DNA from: Alphaproteobacteria bacterium
Lineage (GTDB): Bacteria > Pseudomonadota > Alphaproteobacteria > Micavibrionales > Micavibrionaceae
NCBI GenBank assembly: GCA_020442475.1
Contig: JAGRKA010000014.1
Span: 1-42,236 of the forward strand
Length of the DNA: 42,236 bases
Reading direction: 5' to 3'
In this document: positions 24,012 through 33,448 of the stretch, in pieces
How the letters are laid out: every line of letters starts with the position of its first letter
Numbering within the stretch: position 1 is the first letter of the stretch
Position numbers and translations under genes: made by a program
Notes under the pieces: generated by a model
What the model was told of the DNA's origin: nothing
Databases searched by the model: none
What the model saw: only the letters and a program-made list of their open reading frames with translations

Positions 24012-24448
24012 TGAGCGATGACGACCAGACACCAGATGACGGCTCCGTAAGCCAGGACGATATCGACAGCATGTTCGACGACCCGCCGGCCTCTTCCGGA
24101 GATGATTCCGGGGGCGGACAAGGGATGAATCTCAACGAGATTGAAGAAACGGAAGGCGCAACCGAATCATCGGGCCGGGAATTCGCAGTCGGTGAACCGA
24201 TGGCGGGGGATGTAACGGCGATTTACGATATCCCCGTCCAGATCTCCGCAGTGCTGGGCCGCTCGACCATGCAAGTCAGCCAGCTCCTAAAACTCGGACG
24301 GGGCGCCGTTGTCGAACTCGACCGCAAAGTCGGCGAAGCGATTGATATCTACGTGAATAACCGGCTCGTCGCCCGCGGGGAGGTTGTTGTCGTTGAAGAT
24401 AAGCTCGGTATCACGATGACCGAAATCGTTAAATCTGACCGGAGTTAG
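24011..24448 (+). CDS. fliN: Flagellar motor switch protein FliN
   Basis: This 145-residue FliN forms the lower C-ring. The SpoA domain lies at about 70-145 (IYDIPVQISAVLGRSTMQ, LLKLGRGAVVELDRKVGE, IYVNNRLVARGEVVVVEDK). The acidic N-terminus carries SQDDIDSMF at 14-22, which resembles the CheY-binding peptide of FliM. It is coupled to fliH by an ATGA overlap and lies nine bases before motA. Confidence 0.95.
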   Translation: MSDDDQTPDDGSVSQDDIDSMFDDPPASSGDDSGGGQGMNLNEIEETEGATESSGREFAVGEPMAGDVTAIYDIPVQISAVLGRSTMQVSQLLKLGRGAVVELDRKVGEAIDIYVNNRLVARGEVVVVEDKLGITMTEIVKSDRS

Positions 24449-24457
24449 CGCGATCCC

Positions 24458-25318
24458 ATGAACGAACCTGCAAACGCACAGAACGCCGCCGGACAAGAGC
24501 AAGAAACCGGCCCTCTTCCCACAGTCCATATAGAAAAACCCGACGCGCGTCCTGATCTTGCAACAATTCTTGGACTACTCTTCGCCGTCGGCCTGATTTT
24601 TGCCGCGATTGCTATGGGCCAGAGCAACGCTAATTTTTTTAATGTCCCGGCCCTGATGATCGTTCTCTTCGGAACGATGGCTGCAACGGCCATTTCCTAT
24701 ACGGGAGAAGAGCTTGCCAAAGCCGGACGGATCATTGGGAAATCTATGTTACGCCGGAAGCAACATCCGGCAACTATGGCCTCCAGCCTGATTGATCTGG
24801 CAATCATCGCTAAAAAGAAAGGCATTCTTGCCCTGATGAATTATGAGAGTGAAACGGATAAATATCCCTTCCTCTCCCGTGCCCTGCAAATGGTTGTAGA
24901 CGGGTACAGAGCCGCCGAGATCGAACGCCTCCTGACTCTGGAGGTCGAGGCCTTAAGTGAACGACATAAACGTTCAGCCGGTATTACGCGCCGCGCTGCT
25001 GAAGTTGCGCCCGCCATGGGCCTGATCGGTACGCTGGTCGGCCTCGTCCAGATGCTTGCGGATCTTGAAAACCCGGATACGATCGGCCCCGCTATGGCCG
25101 TAGCTCTCCTGACCACCTTCTACGGCGCGATTTTAGGGACCGTGATTATGGCCCCGCTGGCCGTGAAGCTGGAAAAATATTCCTCTGACGAAGCCATGAT
25201 CAAAACGCTGATTATTACCGCTGCAACCGCCATCGCCCGGCAGGACAATCCGCGGCGGCTGGAAATGCTCCTGAATGCGGAACTTCCTCCGTCAGAGCGG
25301 ATTGTCTATTTCGATTAA
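24458..25318 (+). CDS. motA: Flagellar motor stator protein MotA/PomA
   Basis: This 286-residue MotA/PomA-type stator protein couples ion flow to torque with MotB. Four membrane segments lie at about 35-55, 62-82, 183-203 and 210-233. The stretches AEVAPAMGLIGTLVGLVQML and IGPAMAVALLTTFYGAILG carry the conserved prolines (P185, P212). The cytoplasmic loop between TM2 and TM3 has charged residues that contact FliG. The N-terminal 30 residues are an acidic extension. No motB is adjacent. Ion choice (H+ or Na+) is not decided by what I can see. Confidence 0.92.
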   Translation: MNEPANAQNAAGQEQETGPLPTVHIEKPDARPDLATILGLLFAVGLIFAAIAMGQSNANFFNVPALMIVLFGTMAATAISYTGEELAKAGRIIGKSMLRRKQHPATMASSLIDLAIIAKKKGILALMNYESETDKYPFLSRALQMVVDGYRAAEIERLLTLEVEALSERHKRSAGITRRAAEVAPAMGLIGTLVGLVQMLADLENPDTIGPAMAVALLTTFYGAILGTVIMAPLAVKLEKYSSDEAMIKTLIITAATAIARQDNPRRLEMLLNAELPPSERIVYFD

Positions 25319-25448
25319 CCCTCCGAAGCCTGACCGCTATAAGTTTTAGAAGAATCGTCCCCCTAGGGAGGGCAGGATAATCTTGCGCCCACCTTAAATA
25401 TATGTAAAAAATTAAAACCCTTATATAAATCACTGCTGTGTCAACACC

Positions 25449-25997
25449 ATGCGCGCGATCGACAAAACGCTCTGCATAACGGCCTTAAGCCTTCTTTTCA
25501 CCGGCTGCGCAGCACCGGAGAAGCCAGTACGGCAAAAACCGGAACCGATCATACGCTACAACGATCCTGTTACATCTCTGTCCTTTAATAAGAAAACCGG
25601 CCTGCCGCTCCCCGTTCAGCATGCTTTTATGAATTGTCAGGTTTCAGATTTCCATCTTGGCCATTTGCAATTCAGGCTGATGCGCGCGCAGCGCCGTGCA
25701 GGAGAAGGAGAAGATGAAAAAACGCGCGAAGTGCGTATGGCTGTCGAACACTATACCCGCGCCTGTGTCCAGCATCTTGCCTCCCGCATGGTAGACATCT
25801 TCCCCTGCCGCTTCGACTCAAAAGCTCATGCCGTGATCGATATGCGCACGGGAGCAGCCCCTCCCAACGTCGAGACCTGCGAACCCGGCCCTTATGCACG
25901 ACGGCTCGACAACCTGCGCAACGGCGCCTATACGCCTCCAGACGGAAAATTCGCACGCGACCCGCTATCCATCTCTCATCCCCGCCCTGAGGATTAG
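25449..25997 (+). CDS. Hypothetical lipoprotein
   Basis: This 182-residue protein has a lipoprotein signal: LSLLFTGC with Cys20 as the lipidated residue. The mature part contains several Cys (for example in NCQVSDF, RACVQHLA, FPCRFDS and VETCEPG), suggesting a disulfide-bonded envelope protein. I do not recognise a family. It lies between motA and flbD in the same direction, so a flagellar role is possible but not shown. Confidence 0.65.
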   Translation: MRAIDKTLCITALSLLFTGCAAPEKPVRQKPEPIIRYNDPVTSLSFNKKTGLPLPVQHAFMNCQVSDFHLGHLQFRLMRAQRRAGEGEDEKTREVRMAVEHYTRACVQHLASRMVDIFPCRFDSKAHAVIDMRTGAAPPNVETCEPGPYARRLDNLRNGAYTPPDGKFARDPLSISHPRPED

Positions 25998-26091
25998 GCT
26001 CTAGAGTGAAGAGCGTGACCTGAGAAAACGGGTCTGCTATAGTTTTGATCGCTTTTGTATTTGCGTTTTATACCGGGAGGACGAGCATACC

Positions 26092-27477
26092 ATGCGTCTA
26101 ATGATTATCGGTCACCTTGAAGGACATATCTCACAAGCCGGGAAGATCGCGCTTCAGCGCGGGGCGCGGGTTATTCACTGCGAAGACGGTGAACAGGCGC
26201 TCGGTGCCCTGCTCAACGGCAAAGGTGCGGACCTTGTTATGATCGACGTGAAGCAAAAGATTGGTGATTTTATTGAGCGGTTGGAAAAAGAGCGCATCTA
26301 TGTTCCCGTGATCGCCTGCGGCGTGGATAACGACGCACGCGCAGCCGTCAAAGCTATTCAGCAGGGTGCAAAGGAATATGTTCCCCTGCCGCCGGATGCG
26401 GAGCTGATCGCTGCGATTTTCGAAGCCGTCGCTGAAGAAGGCAATACGATGATCGCCGCCGATGCGGCCATGCAGCCCGTTGTCAAACTGGCCGACAAGG
26501 TCGCTCCGTCCGAGGCAACGATCCTGATCACTGGCGAATCCGGCACGGGGAAAGAAGTGATGAGCCAGTATATTCACCGCAAATCCAAACGCAAAGACGG
26601 GCCCTTCATTGCCGTAAACTGTGCCGCGATTCCTGAAAATCTGCTGGAATCGGAGCTATTCGGCCATGAAAAAGGTGCCTTTACCGGTGCGACAGCCCGG
26701 CGGATCGGCAAATTCGAGGAATCTCACGGTGGAACGCTCCTGATGGATGAGGTCAGTGAAATGCACCCCTCTCTCCAAGCGAAACTGCTGCGGGCCATTC
26801 AGGAAAAAGAGATTACCCGCGTCGGCTCAAACACACCGGTTAAAGTCAATGTCCGGCTGATTGCAACCTCGAACCGCAATCTGGAAGAATCGGTCAAAAA
26901 AGGTGAATTCCGGGAAGATCTCTATTTCCGGCTGAATGTCGTCAACCTTGCCCTGCCCGCCCTGCGGGAGCGCCCCGGCGACATTGAAGCCCTCGGCCAG
27001 TTCTTTGCCGATAAATATGCCGAAGCCAACTCCATCCCGAAGAAAAAACTCTCCGCCGAAGCCGTGGCCAAGCTTAGAAATTACGGCTGGCGCGGCAATA
27101 TTCGGGAACTTGAAAATACGATGCACCGCGCAATCCTGATGTCTGCGGAAGATGAATTGGAGGCCGATGCCATCCACCTGCAAGACGGCCCACTCAGCGT
27201 ACAGGCGGCACCAGCACAGCCGGCCCCTGCCCGTGCACCAGACCCATCCGGTGTTTCTGGTGCCGGTAAACAGGTTCAAAATCCCGGCGCCGTTGAAACA
27301 CTTGTTGGGCGCACGATCGCTGATGTCGAGCGCGACATGATTATCAGCACATTAGAACATTGTCTGGGAAACCGGACGCATGCCGCCAATATTCTGGGTA
27401 TTTCCATCCGGACATTGCGCAATAAGCTCAACCAGTACAAGGATGAGGGCGTTAATATCTCTGATACGGGGACATAA
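26092..27477 (+). CDS. flbD: Sigma-54-dependent flagellar regulator FlbD
   Basis: This 461-residue response-regulator-type activator has a degenerate N-terminal receiver domain (1-118; Asp52 present but the usual acidic pair near the N-terminus absent). A sigma-54 AAA+ domain follows, with Walker A GESGTGKE (148-155), GAFTGA (195-200) and LLMDE (216-220). A C-terminal FIS-type helix-turn-helix has CLGNRTHAANILGISIRTL. In Caulobacter and relatives FlbD switches on late flagellar genes and represses early ones. GGGAGGA lies ten bases before the ATG. It converges with cheZ. Confidence 0.93.
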   Translation: MRLMIIGHLEGHISQAGKIALQRGARVIHCEDGEQALGALLNGKGADLVMIDVKQKIGDFIERLEKERIYVPVIACGVDNDARAAVKAIQQGAKEYVPLPPDAELIAAIFEAVAEEGNTMIAADAAMQPVVKLADKVAPSEATILITGESGTGKEVMSQYIHRKSKRKDGPFIAVNCAAIPENLLESELFGHEKGAFTGATARRIGKFEESHGGTLLMDEVSEMHPSLQAKLLRAIQEKEITRVGSNTPVKVNVRLIATSNRNLEESVKKGEFREDLYFRLNVVNLALPALRERPGDIEALGQFFADKYAEANSIPKKKLSAEAVAKLRNYGWRGNIRELENTMHRAILMSAEDELEADAIHLQDGPLSVQAAPAQPAPARAPDPSGVSGAGKQVQNPGAVETLVGRTIADVERDMIISTLEHCLGNRTHAANILGISIRTLRNKLNQYKDEGVNISDTGT

Positions 27478-27482
27478 AAGCG

Positions 27483-28151
27483 CTAGCCTGCACTTTCAGC
27501 AGAACTTCGGCCTGCGCTAAAGAGCGCATCCACATCGTCTTGGGATGCCGCTTGCCGCTCCAGCTCACATGCCGTATCAGCCGTACCCTCAACCTTAATT
27601 CCCATCTTGCTGAGCGCTGTACCCAGACGGTCCTCAATAAGTTGTAAATTCTCAAGCGTTTTGCGAATACGCTGCCCCGTAATATCCTGAAAGGAACAGG
27701 CCATGAATATCTCTTCGACATCCCTGTTAATCTCATCAAGGGTGTTTTGGCGCTGCGCCTCATCACACCAATCTCCCCCCATATGCAAGCGGCCTGTAAT
27801 CCTGTCCGCGGCATCCAGAATACGGTTGGCGGCCTGCTCTGTCATCTCGACAACGGCATCAAGCTCCACCCCCGCATTGGCGGGCGTATTCCCGCCTCCC
27901 TTATAGGAAATAGCGTGCAATACCTCTAGGATCTCGGAAAAACGCTTGATAATGCCCTCTTCGGCCATATCGACCTGCTGGGACGTCGCATTGATTTCCA
28001 TCGAAATTTCATCGAAACGACGAGCAACAAAGCGCTCAATCGCCTCAAGTTGCGCGGCGACAGAGCTAACAGCACCGAAAACTTCTTCCGGTCTGTGGCC
28101 GCCCTGCTGCTCTTCTTCTGCGTCTGATATAACCGGTTTTTGGACCGTCAT
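27483..28151 (-). CDS. cheZ: CheZ-type CheY-P phosphatase
   Basis: This CheZ-family protein (222 residues from the second ATG, which is better spaced from GGGGAGA) has a long helical bundle and the catalytic helix ACSFQDITGQRIRK with Asp157 and Gln161 (numbered from the first ATG). It also has a C-terminal CheY-binding-like peptide SQDDVDALF (204-212) after a flexible linker. It would dephosphorylate CheY-P and reset swimming direction. It ends six bases from the flbD stop, in convergent orientation. Confidence 0.85.
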   Translation of the reverse strand: MTVQKPVISDAEEEQQGGHRPEEVFGAVSSVAAQLEAIERFVARRFDEISMEINATSQQVDMAEEGIIKRFSEILEVLHAISYKGGGNTPANAGVELDAVVEMTEQAANRILDAADRITGRLHMGGDWCDEAQRQNTLDEINRDVEEIFMACSFQDITGQRIRKTLENLQLIEDRLGTALSKMGIKVEGTADTACELERQAASQDDVDALFSAGRSSAESAG

Positions 28152-28247
28152 CATTCTCCCCTGTCACACTGTTAATCATCAGCCCTGACTTATGATTGTA
28201 ACGGGAAGGTCTTAAAGAAAGATCAATATTTTAGGGAAAAAGAGCTC

Positions 28248-28523
28248 TTAATTCATACCCAAAATAAAGCGCCCTTGGAGTTCGGTGTTCTCTTCCTCTC
28301 CGGCAGAGAATAGAATGTTGTAACGATCCTCTGCATAGGACGAAGTTCGAACATTACATATCTCAGGTGGATTGAGCGTGTCAAATGGCGGCTTTGATAT
28401 CTCCGGCGCAGCTGACCGAAGGCGCTGAGAATCGACAGCTCTCTCAAAGAGGGGTAGGATAACAGCCTCCCTCTCCCGAACAGGTGATTGGAAACGCTTT
28501 AACCTTGAATGAATACTAGACAT
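28248..28523 (-). CDS. Possible small hypothetical protein
   Basis: This 91-residue frame lies between the DUF3137-type gene and cheZ on the same strand. It has no ribosome site, no domain I recognise and average composition. It is kept only because it fills a coding-sized gap in the direction of its neighbours. Confidence 0.3.
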   Translation of the reverse strand: MSSIHSRLKRFQSPVREREAVILPLFERAVDSQRLRSAAPEISKPPFDTLNPPEICNVRTSSYAEDRYNILFSAGEEENTELQGRFILGMN

Positions 28524-28591
28524 AATTTAAGTGGTATAGACCCAAAATCGCTTTTTGTCCAGAAAAATCAAAAAACCGGAAAAATGCCTCC

Positions 28592-29614
28592 CTATGTCGC
28601 GAACGGTTTTGCGCCCTCACCGGGCTGATAGAGATCAAACACATCAATAATTTCCAGCAGCCGCTCAATCTCCTTTTTGCACTGAACAGCATATTGTTTT
28701 GTTGAAACGGGCACGAAGATATCGGAGGCCTCGAACATATCGCCATCATAGGGGATCATCATAAAGATATATTTTTTACGGAAGAGCACAGCCGTCAGAG
28801 GGGCTTTTCCAAAAATATCAGCGGCCTCGGAAAGCTCTTTCAAAAGCGACTCGCCAATCAGCAAAGAGGCGCTGCCCGGCTTGCTGGAGAAAATGCGAAA
28901 GCGGTTCCAGTCCGGATTAGAGGTCTGGATATTGACCTCTTCCAGGTTTTTCCAGCGTTTTCCAGCGCAGCGCTTGACCATCTCCATATCCGCGGTCACA
29001 ACCGTATGGCCTTCGATTTTCTCATCCGGGATTTCCAGCAAAGCAAAAATACCGTTAAAAACAGGCTCCCTACCCCGCTTACGCATCAAGCGCCCTTCTG
29101 AAAATAGAACTTTGACGCCTTTATATCGCCCCATAAAGCAATCTTCAGCGCTATAAACATCATGCGCCGGTACAACGCCGGTCTTTGCCAGTAAGTCCAC
29201 GCTGACACCTCGGCGCGGGTAAAAGTGCAATCCCCCTAAGGCCTTGGCCATTTTCGGCATAAAAATCTTTTTATGATCGAGCTTGTAAAGCGCCAGAGGC
29301 TGCTCGGCCCAAAAATGCAGGAACAACGGCACGGCGATCGCCAAAATCATAAACAGCACAGCCCGCGCCAGATCGGCTTCCACCAGAAAAAACCAGCCGA
29401 AAGCGCCTGCGCCTGCCATCACAGACAAAATCCCGAACGTCGTAGAGATAAAACTGCGCGTCCTGTGCTGCTGCATCCGTTTGAGGCGGAGCGCTTCGCC
29501 TTCCTCCACAAGCTCTTCCAGCGCTGCCGTAAACTCGCGGTCCTCCTGCCGCCGGACCTCGTCTTCCGTCGCCTGTTTCTCTTTTTTAGCCCGCCTGTCG
29601 AATTCTTTGCCCAT
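28592..29614 (-). CDS. DUF3137-family membrane protein
   Basis: This 340-residue protein has a charged, coiled-coil N-terminus (1-50), two adjacent membrane segments (about 55-75 and 83-100) and a large cytoplasmic domain of the DUF3137 type (ALGGLHFYPRRGVS, YKGVKVLFSEGRL, KIEGHTVVTADM). The family function is unknown to me. It diverges from metB with 90 bases between the likely starts. Confidence 0.7.
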   Translation of the reverse strand: MGKEFDRRAKKEKQATEDEVRRQEDREFTAALEELVEEGEALRLKRMQQHRTRSFISTTFGILSVMAGAGAFGWFFLVEADLARAVLFMILAIAVPLFLHFWAEQPLALYKLDHKKIFMPKMAKALGGLHFYPRRGVSVDLLAKTGVVPAHDVYSAEDCFMGRYKGVKVLFSEGRLMRKRGREPVFNGIFALLEIPDEKIEGHTVVTADMEMVKRCAGKRWKNLEEVNIQTSNPDWNRFRIFSSKPGSASLLIGESLLKELSEAADIFGKAPLTAVLFRKKYIFMMIPYDGDMFEASDIFVPVSTKQYAVQCKKEIERLLEIIDVFDLYQPGEGAKPFAT

Positions 29615-29704
29615 CGCCCTTTAGTGTATCACTGAATGCATAAGCGGGCAAAGCCCGTGCCGCAATCTATTGACCTTGCCCATGCCTCGGCGATACAAGA
29701 AATG

Positions 29705-30868
29705 ATGAGCACAAAACATCAAAAATACAGACGCACGCGCCTCGTTCAGGCGGGCATTGGCACGGACCCGGCCTATAGCGCCGTTATCCCGCCGCTTTAC
29801 CTGTCCTCGACCTTTCAGATCGATGGAATAGACGAGCGCGGCCCCTATGAATATTCGCGCACCCGCAACCCGACACGCGACCTGTTAGCCGACGCCCTGA
29901 CGGAGCTGGAAGGCGGACTCGGCGCCTGCGTGACCTCTTCGGGCATGAGCGCTCTGACATTGCTTTTGCACCTCTTAAACCCGGAAGATTTGATCCTCGC
30001 CCCCTATGATTGCTATGGCCGATCTTTCTGGCTGCTGCGCGCGCTGGCGGAGAAAAAGCATTTCCGCCTGAAATTCGTGGATCAATATAGCGATGAGGGC
30101 CTTGAAGAGGCTTTTGCCGAGCCGCCCCGCATGGTGCTGATTGAAACACCTTCGAACCCGGTCCTGCGCATTGCCGATATCCGGAAGATCGCAGATAATG
30201 CCCATGAAAGCGGCGCGCTGGTTGTGGCAGACAATACGTTCCTCTCCCCCATGCTCCAGCAGCCTTTGGCGCTGGGCGCGGATATCGTCTACCATTCCAC
30301 GACAAAATTCCTGAACGGCCACAGCGATATCGTTGGCGGAGCCGTAATCGTGAAGGATCAGAAACTACTGGATGAGCTTAACCTGTGGAACAATTCGCTG
30401 GGGACAATCGGCGCACCGTTTGATTCCTATATGACGTTGCGCGGCCTGCGGACGCTGGAGCTGCGTATCCACCGCTCACAGGAAAACGCCGGAAAACTGG
30501 CCAATTTTCTGAATACGCATAAGGCTGTTGAAAAAGTCTATTATCCGGGCCTGCCATCCCATCCCGGCTATGAGATTGCCAAGCGCCAGCAGGAAGGCTT
30601 TGGCGCGATGCTTTCTTTTGAACTCAAAGGCGGACTAGAGGCTGTGAGGTGCTTCACGGAAAACCTGAATGTATTCGCACTGGCGCAGTCGCTCGGCGGC
30701 ACTGAGAGCCTGATCAACCATCCGGCCAGCATGACGCATGTTTCTATGGGTGCGCAGGCGCGCGCAGAAGCGGGCGTGACAGACGGCCTCCTGCGCCTGT
30801 CGGTCGGGATCGAGCATATAGACGATTTGACTGCCGATCTGGAAAACGCTCTGGGCAGAGTTGCATAG
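29705..30868 (+). CDS. metB: Cystathionine gamma-synthase (PLP enzyme)
   Basis: This 387-residue PLP enzyme aligns along its length with E. coli MetB. It joins an activated homoserine ester with cysteine to make cystathionine. The pyridoxal lysine is K201 in STTKFLNGHSD, the motif YSRTRNPTRD is conserved, and DNTFLSPMLQQPLALGADI precedes the lysine. The start at 29705 (MSTKHQ) is chosen by family length; a frame start at 29636 would add 23 residues. Its partner metC is 24 kb upstream on the other strand. Methionine gamma-lyase is less likely from the SLGGTESLI and MTHVSMG motifs. Confidence 0.85.
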   Translation: MSTKHQKYRRTRLVQAGIGTDPAYSAVIPPLYLSSTFQIDGIDERGPYEYSRTRNPTRDLLADALTELEGGLGACVTSSGMSALTLLLHLLNPEDLILAPYDCYGRSFWLLRALAEKKHFRLKFVDQYSDEGLEEAFAEPPRMVLIETPSNPVLRIADIRKIADNAHESGALVVADNTFLSPMLQQPLALGADIVYHSTTKFLNGHSDIVGGAVIVKDQKLLDELNLWNNSLGTIGAPFDSYMTLRGLRTLELRIHRSQENAGKLANFLNTHKAVEKVYYPGLPSHPGYEIAKRQQEGFGAMLSFELKGGLEAVRCFTENLNVFALAQSLGGTESLINHPASMTHVSMGAQARAEAGVTDGLLRLSVGIEHIDDLTADLENALGRVA

Positions 30869-30880
30869 GCCTTTTCTGTG

Positions 30881-31384
30881 ATGAAAACCCGGACGCTCCT
30901 TTTTGCCAATATCGTTGTTTTTGGGATCATCGCAGGCATAGCGGCCTTCCTTTTTCTGCCGCTGCCACAGGAAAAAGAGCGCCATGACAAGCTTCCCGCC
31001 TTCGGGATGGAAGGGCTGGCCTATACGGATTTAAACGACGAGGTGATGATCCTGAACGTTTTTTCGAGCTGGTGCCCGCCCTGCCGCGCCGAGCATCCGC
31101 TTTTGCTGAAACTGTCCAAAGAGCACGGTATCCCGCTTTACGGAATCGCTTTTCAGGATACGAAAGAGAATATCGACGCCTATCTGGAAGAGCTTGGCAA
31201 CCCGTACAAACAAGTTGGTATGGATTATGGCGGCCTGTTGGTTAAGGCCGTCCCTGAAACCATGATCTTAATGAAAGATCATACGATCTACTGGCATGTG
31301 CGCGGCCCGCTGAATGAGCAGGTGATTCACGAACAAGTGCTTCCTCTGATCGAAAAACTAAGAAACGGAACAGAACTTCAGTAA
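30881..31384 (+). CDS. CcmG/DsbE-type thiol:disulfide oxidoreductase
   Basis: This protein of about 167 residues has one N-terminal anchor helix (about 8-28) and a periplasmic thioredoxin fold with the active site W-C-P-P-C at 65-69 (numbered from GTG 30878) and the cis-proline motif KAVPETMIL. This is the CcmG/DsbE/TlpA group that reduces apocytochrome c before haem attachment. No other ccm genes are near, so the precise role is uncertain. It begins 12 bases after metB and converges with the next gene. Confidence 0.82.
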   Translation: MKTRTLLFANIVVFGIIAGIAAFLFLPLPQEKERHDKLPAFGMEGLAYTDLNDEVMILNVFSSWCPPCRAEHPLLLKLSKEHGIPLYGIAFQDTKENIDAYLEELGNPYKQVGMDYGGLLVKAVPETMILMKDHTIYWHVRGPLNEQVIHEQVLPLIEKLRNGTELQ

Positions 31385-31390
31385 GAAAAT

Positions 31391-32107
31391 CTAGCGCAAG
31401 CGTGCGCCTGAAGCAGAAATTCGTCCCGGATCGAAAGACGGGCATTTTTTCCCGACACTTTCATATTCTTGCAGCGAGTCTACGGCCTGCTGGCGCTCCT
31501 GACGTTCGATGTTCATCTTCTTATACTCAAGGTCGATGAGCTGGCTCACAGTCTTGTTCATCCGGTCCACTGCCGCCTGCCGGTAAGGGGTTGGGATAGG
31601 ACCGGCGCTAAAACCACGCTCTTTCAAACCGTTATAGACTTTTTGCCCGATGATCTGCGCGTATTTATTGACGATCTGCCGGTCCACATTCACATGTTTC
31701 ATCTCATGCTCCAGAACGGCCCGGCGCATACAGCTATCGGCATACACCTCTGAGGCGATGACGATCGTCGGGTCAATCGCAATCTCGATATTGATCGTAT
31801 CATACCAGATGCAGGACGCCCCTTGCGCTGTGAAATCCTTATACCCGACCCGGACGCTCGGCGACATGGATACGGAACCTCTCATAAAGGCCTTCGTATG
31901 GGTGATGCTTCCGAAATCGTAAGGGTTAACCGTATCGACGCTCTGAGCCTGCAAGGCGGCCAGATTTTTTGAATAATCGTATTTAATCTCTTCGGATTTC
32001 GGAATGACGTTGATCCGTGCAGGCTCCGGCGGCATGCATAAAGACGAAGGCGAGGACGCCGCCATAATCAATAAAGATCCGGCTGTGAGTACGTCAAAAG
32101 GCAGCAT
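31391..32107 (-). CDS. Secreted protein with an HExxH metal-site motif
   Basis: With the start at 32107 the product has 239 residues and a likely signal peptide (1-24). The sequence VLEHEMKHVNVDRQIV places a zinc-protease-type HExxH at 134-138, preceded by a Cys (C126) and by a beta-rich stretch with another Cys (C99). The layout is like small envelope proteases of the DUF922 kind, but I cannot confirm that. The C-terminal 70 residues are helical and charged. The longer frame from 32224 would overlap yggT and is not preferred. The substrate is unknown. Confidence 0.6.
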   Translation of the reverse strand: MLPFDVLTAGSLLIMAASSPSSLCMPPEPARINVIPKSEEIKYDYSKNLAALQAQSVDTVNPYDFGSITHTKAFMRGSVSMSPSVRVGYKDFTAQGASCIWYDTINIEIAIDPTIVIASEVYADSCMRRAVLEHEMKHVNVDRQIVNKYAQIIGQKVYNGLKERGFSAGPIPTPYRQAAVDRMNKTVSQLIDLEYKKMNIERQERQQAVDSLQEYESVGKKCPSFDPGRISASGARLR

Positions 32108-32222
32108 ATACAAAAAACCCCGCTTTACGGCTATATTCAATCCATGCTTATAGTATAGCAGAAAAAATTCGGGAAGCGACAGAGCGCTCCGGGACAACTT
32201 GACAGAATAAGGACTTAAACGC

Positions 32223-32507
32223 ATGCATTTGATCGCCTATTTACTCTCTTTGGCCGTGGATATTTATATCCTCGTCATTATTCTGCAGGTGATTATCAGC
32301 TGGCTGGTAATTTTCGGCGTGATCAACCTCAACCACCCGCAAGCCCAGAATTTAATGGGCCTGATCAAAAAACTGACGGACCCGGTTTACAAGCCTGTCC
32401 AAAAATATATCCCCCCGATCGGAGGGATAGACATCACCCCCCTGATTGTGATTATGGGGCTTTCAATTCTGCGCAGCGTTATCGTGGGCGCACTATACAC
32501 GCTTTAG
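32223..32507 (+). CDS. yggT: YggT-family membrane protein
   Basis: This 94-residue YggT-family protein has two membrane segments (about 3-32 and 68-92) with the typical DPVYKPVQKYIPPIGGIDIT between them. The family is linked to osmotic shock tolerance in E. coli and to cell-division/FtsZ organisation in other groups. The ATG follows AAGGA by eight bases. The folD start is nine bases after its stop, so the two are co-transcribed. Confidence 0.9.
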   Translation: MHLIAYLLSLAVDIYILVIILQVIISWLVIFGVINLNHPQAQNLMGLIKKLTDPVYKPVQKYIPPIGGIDITPLIVIMGLSILRSVIVGALYTL

Positions 32508-32516
32508 GTTTAGGGT

Positions 32517-33371
32517 ATGAATATCATGACGGAAACACGGATTATCGACGGAAAAGCTATCGCCGCGCGTTTACGGGAAGAAATCGCGCAGGAAACAGCG
32601 GCAATGGATACGCAGCCCGGCCTAGCGGTTATTCTTGTAGGCGACAACCCGGCCTCACATGTCTACGTACGCAATAAAATCCGAGCCTGCGAAAAGGCCG
32701 GTATTAAAAGCTTCGAATCCCGCCTGCCCGTGCAAGCCACGCAGGCCGAAGTCACCGCGGAAATTCAGGCCTTTAACGATAACCCTGCCGTGAACGGCAT
32801 TTTGCTCCAGCTTCCTGTGCCGGACCATCTGGATGCGGACGCGCTGATCCATATGATCAACCCGGCCAAGGATGTAGACGGGCTGACCTTTATCAATATC
32901 GGTAAACTCGTCGCAGGCGATCAAAGCGGCCTTGTTCCCTGTACGCCACAGGGTGCGCTAGCGCTGATCAAAAGCGTAGAGACGGATTTGAGCGGCAAAA
33001 ATGCTGTTGTCATCGGACGCTCTCTCCTCTTCGGCAAGCCGATGGCGCAGCTTTTGCTGGCTGAGAACTGTACGGTCACCAGCGCCCATTCGCGCACAAA
33101 GAATCTGCCTGAAGTCTGCAAACAGGCCGATATCCTTGTCGCTGCCGTAGGTCGGGAGAAAATGGTCAAAGCCGACTGGATCAAGCCGGGCGCGACTGTC
33201 ATTGATGTCGGCATTAACAGGATGGAAGACGGCAAGCTCTGCGGTGATGTCGATTACGAGGCCGCACTAGGCATAGCGGGTGCAATCACACCGGTTCCCG
33301 GCGGTGTCGGGCCGATGACGATCGCCTGCCTGCTGCAAAATACGCTCCGGGCGGCCAAACAAAGCAAATAG
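32517..33371 (+). CDS. folD: Methylene-THF dehydrogenase/cyclohydrolase FolD
   Basis: This 284-residue bifunctional enzyme interconverts 5,10-methylene-THF and 10-formyl-THF with NADP. The catalytic YVRNK is near 50-54, QLPVPDHLD near 100, the NADP loop [14 protein letters not shown] near 165, and [18 protein letters not shown] near the C-terminus. GRSLLFGKP departs slightly from the common GRSxIVGKP. The start may be 32517 or the ATG three codons later. The length is normal. Confidence 0.95.
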   Translation: MNIMTETRIIDGKAIAARLREEIAQETAAMDTQPGLAVILVGDNPASHVYVRNKIRACEKAGIKSFESRLPVQATQAEVTAEIQAFNDNPAVNGILLQLPVPDHLDADALIHMINPAKDVDGLTFINIGKLVAGDQSGLVPCTPQGALALIKSVETDLSGKNAVVIGRSLLFGKPMAQLLLAENCTVTSAHSRTKNLPEVCKQADILVAAVGREKMVKADWIKPGATVIDVGINRMEDGKLCGDVDYEAALGIAGAITPVPGGVGPMTIACLLQNTLRAAKQSK

Positions 33372-33374
33372 CTT

Positions 33375-33401
33375 TTGACATTTTACGAAATATTATTTAG
33401 A
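33375..33401 (+). promoter_or_regulatory. Possible promoter for the 33449 gene
   Basis: A perfect TTGACA (33375-33380) has only a weak -10 (TTTAGA) 15-16 bases later. It is included because it starts right after the folD stop and fits the pattern of TTGACA boxes before orphan genes. Confidence 0.3.
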
Positions 33402-33448
33402 GGGTAACGTATTCAGAAGGAAAAACAATACGGAACGGGCGGCCCGCT

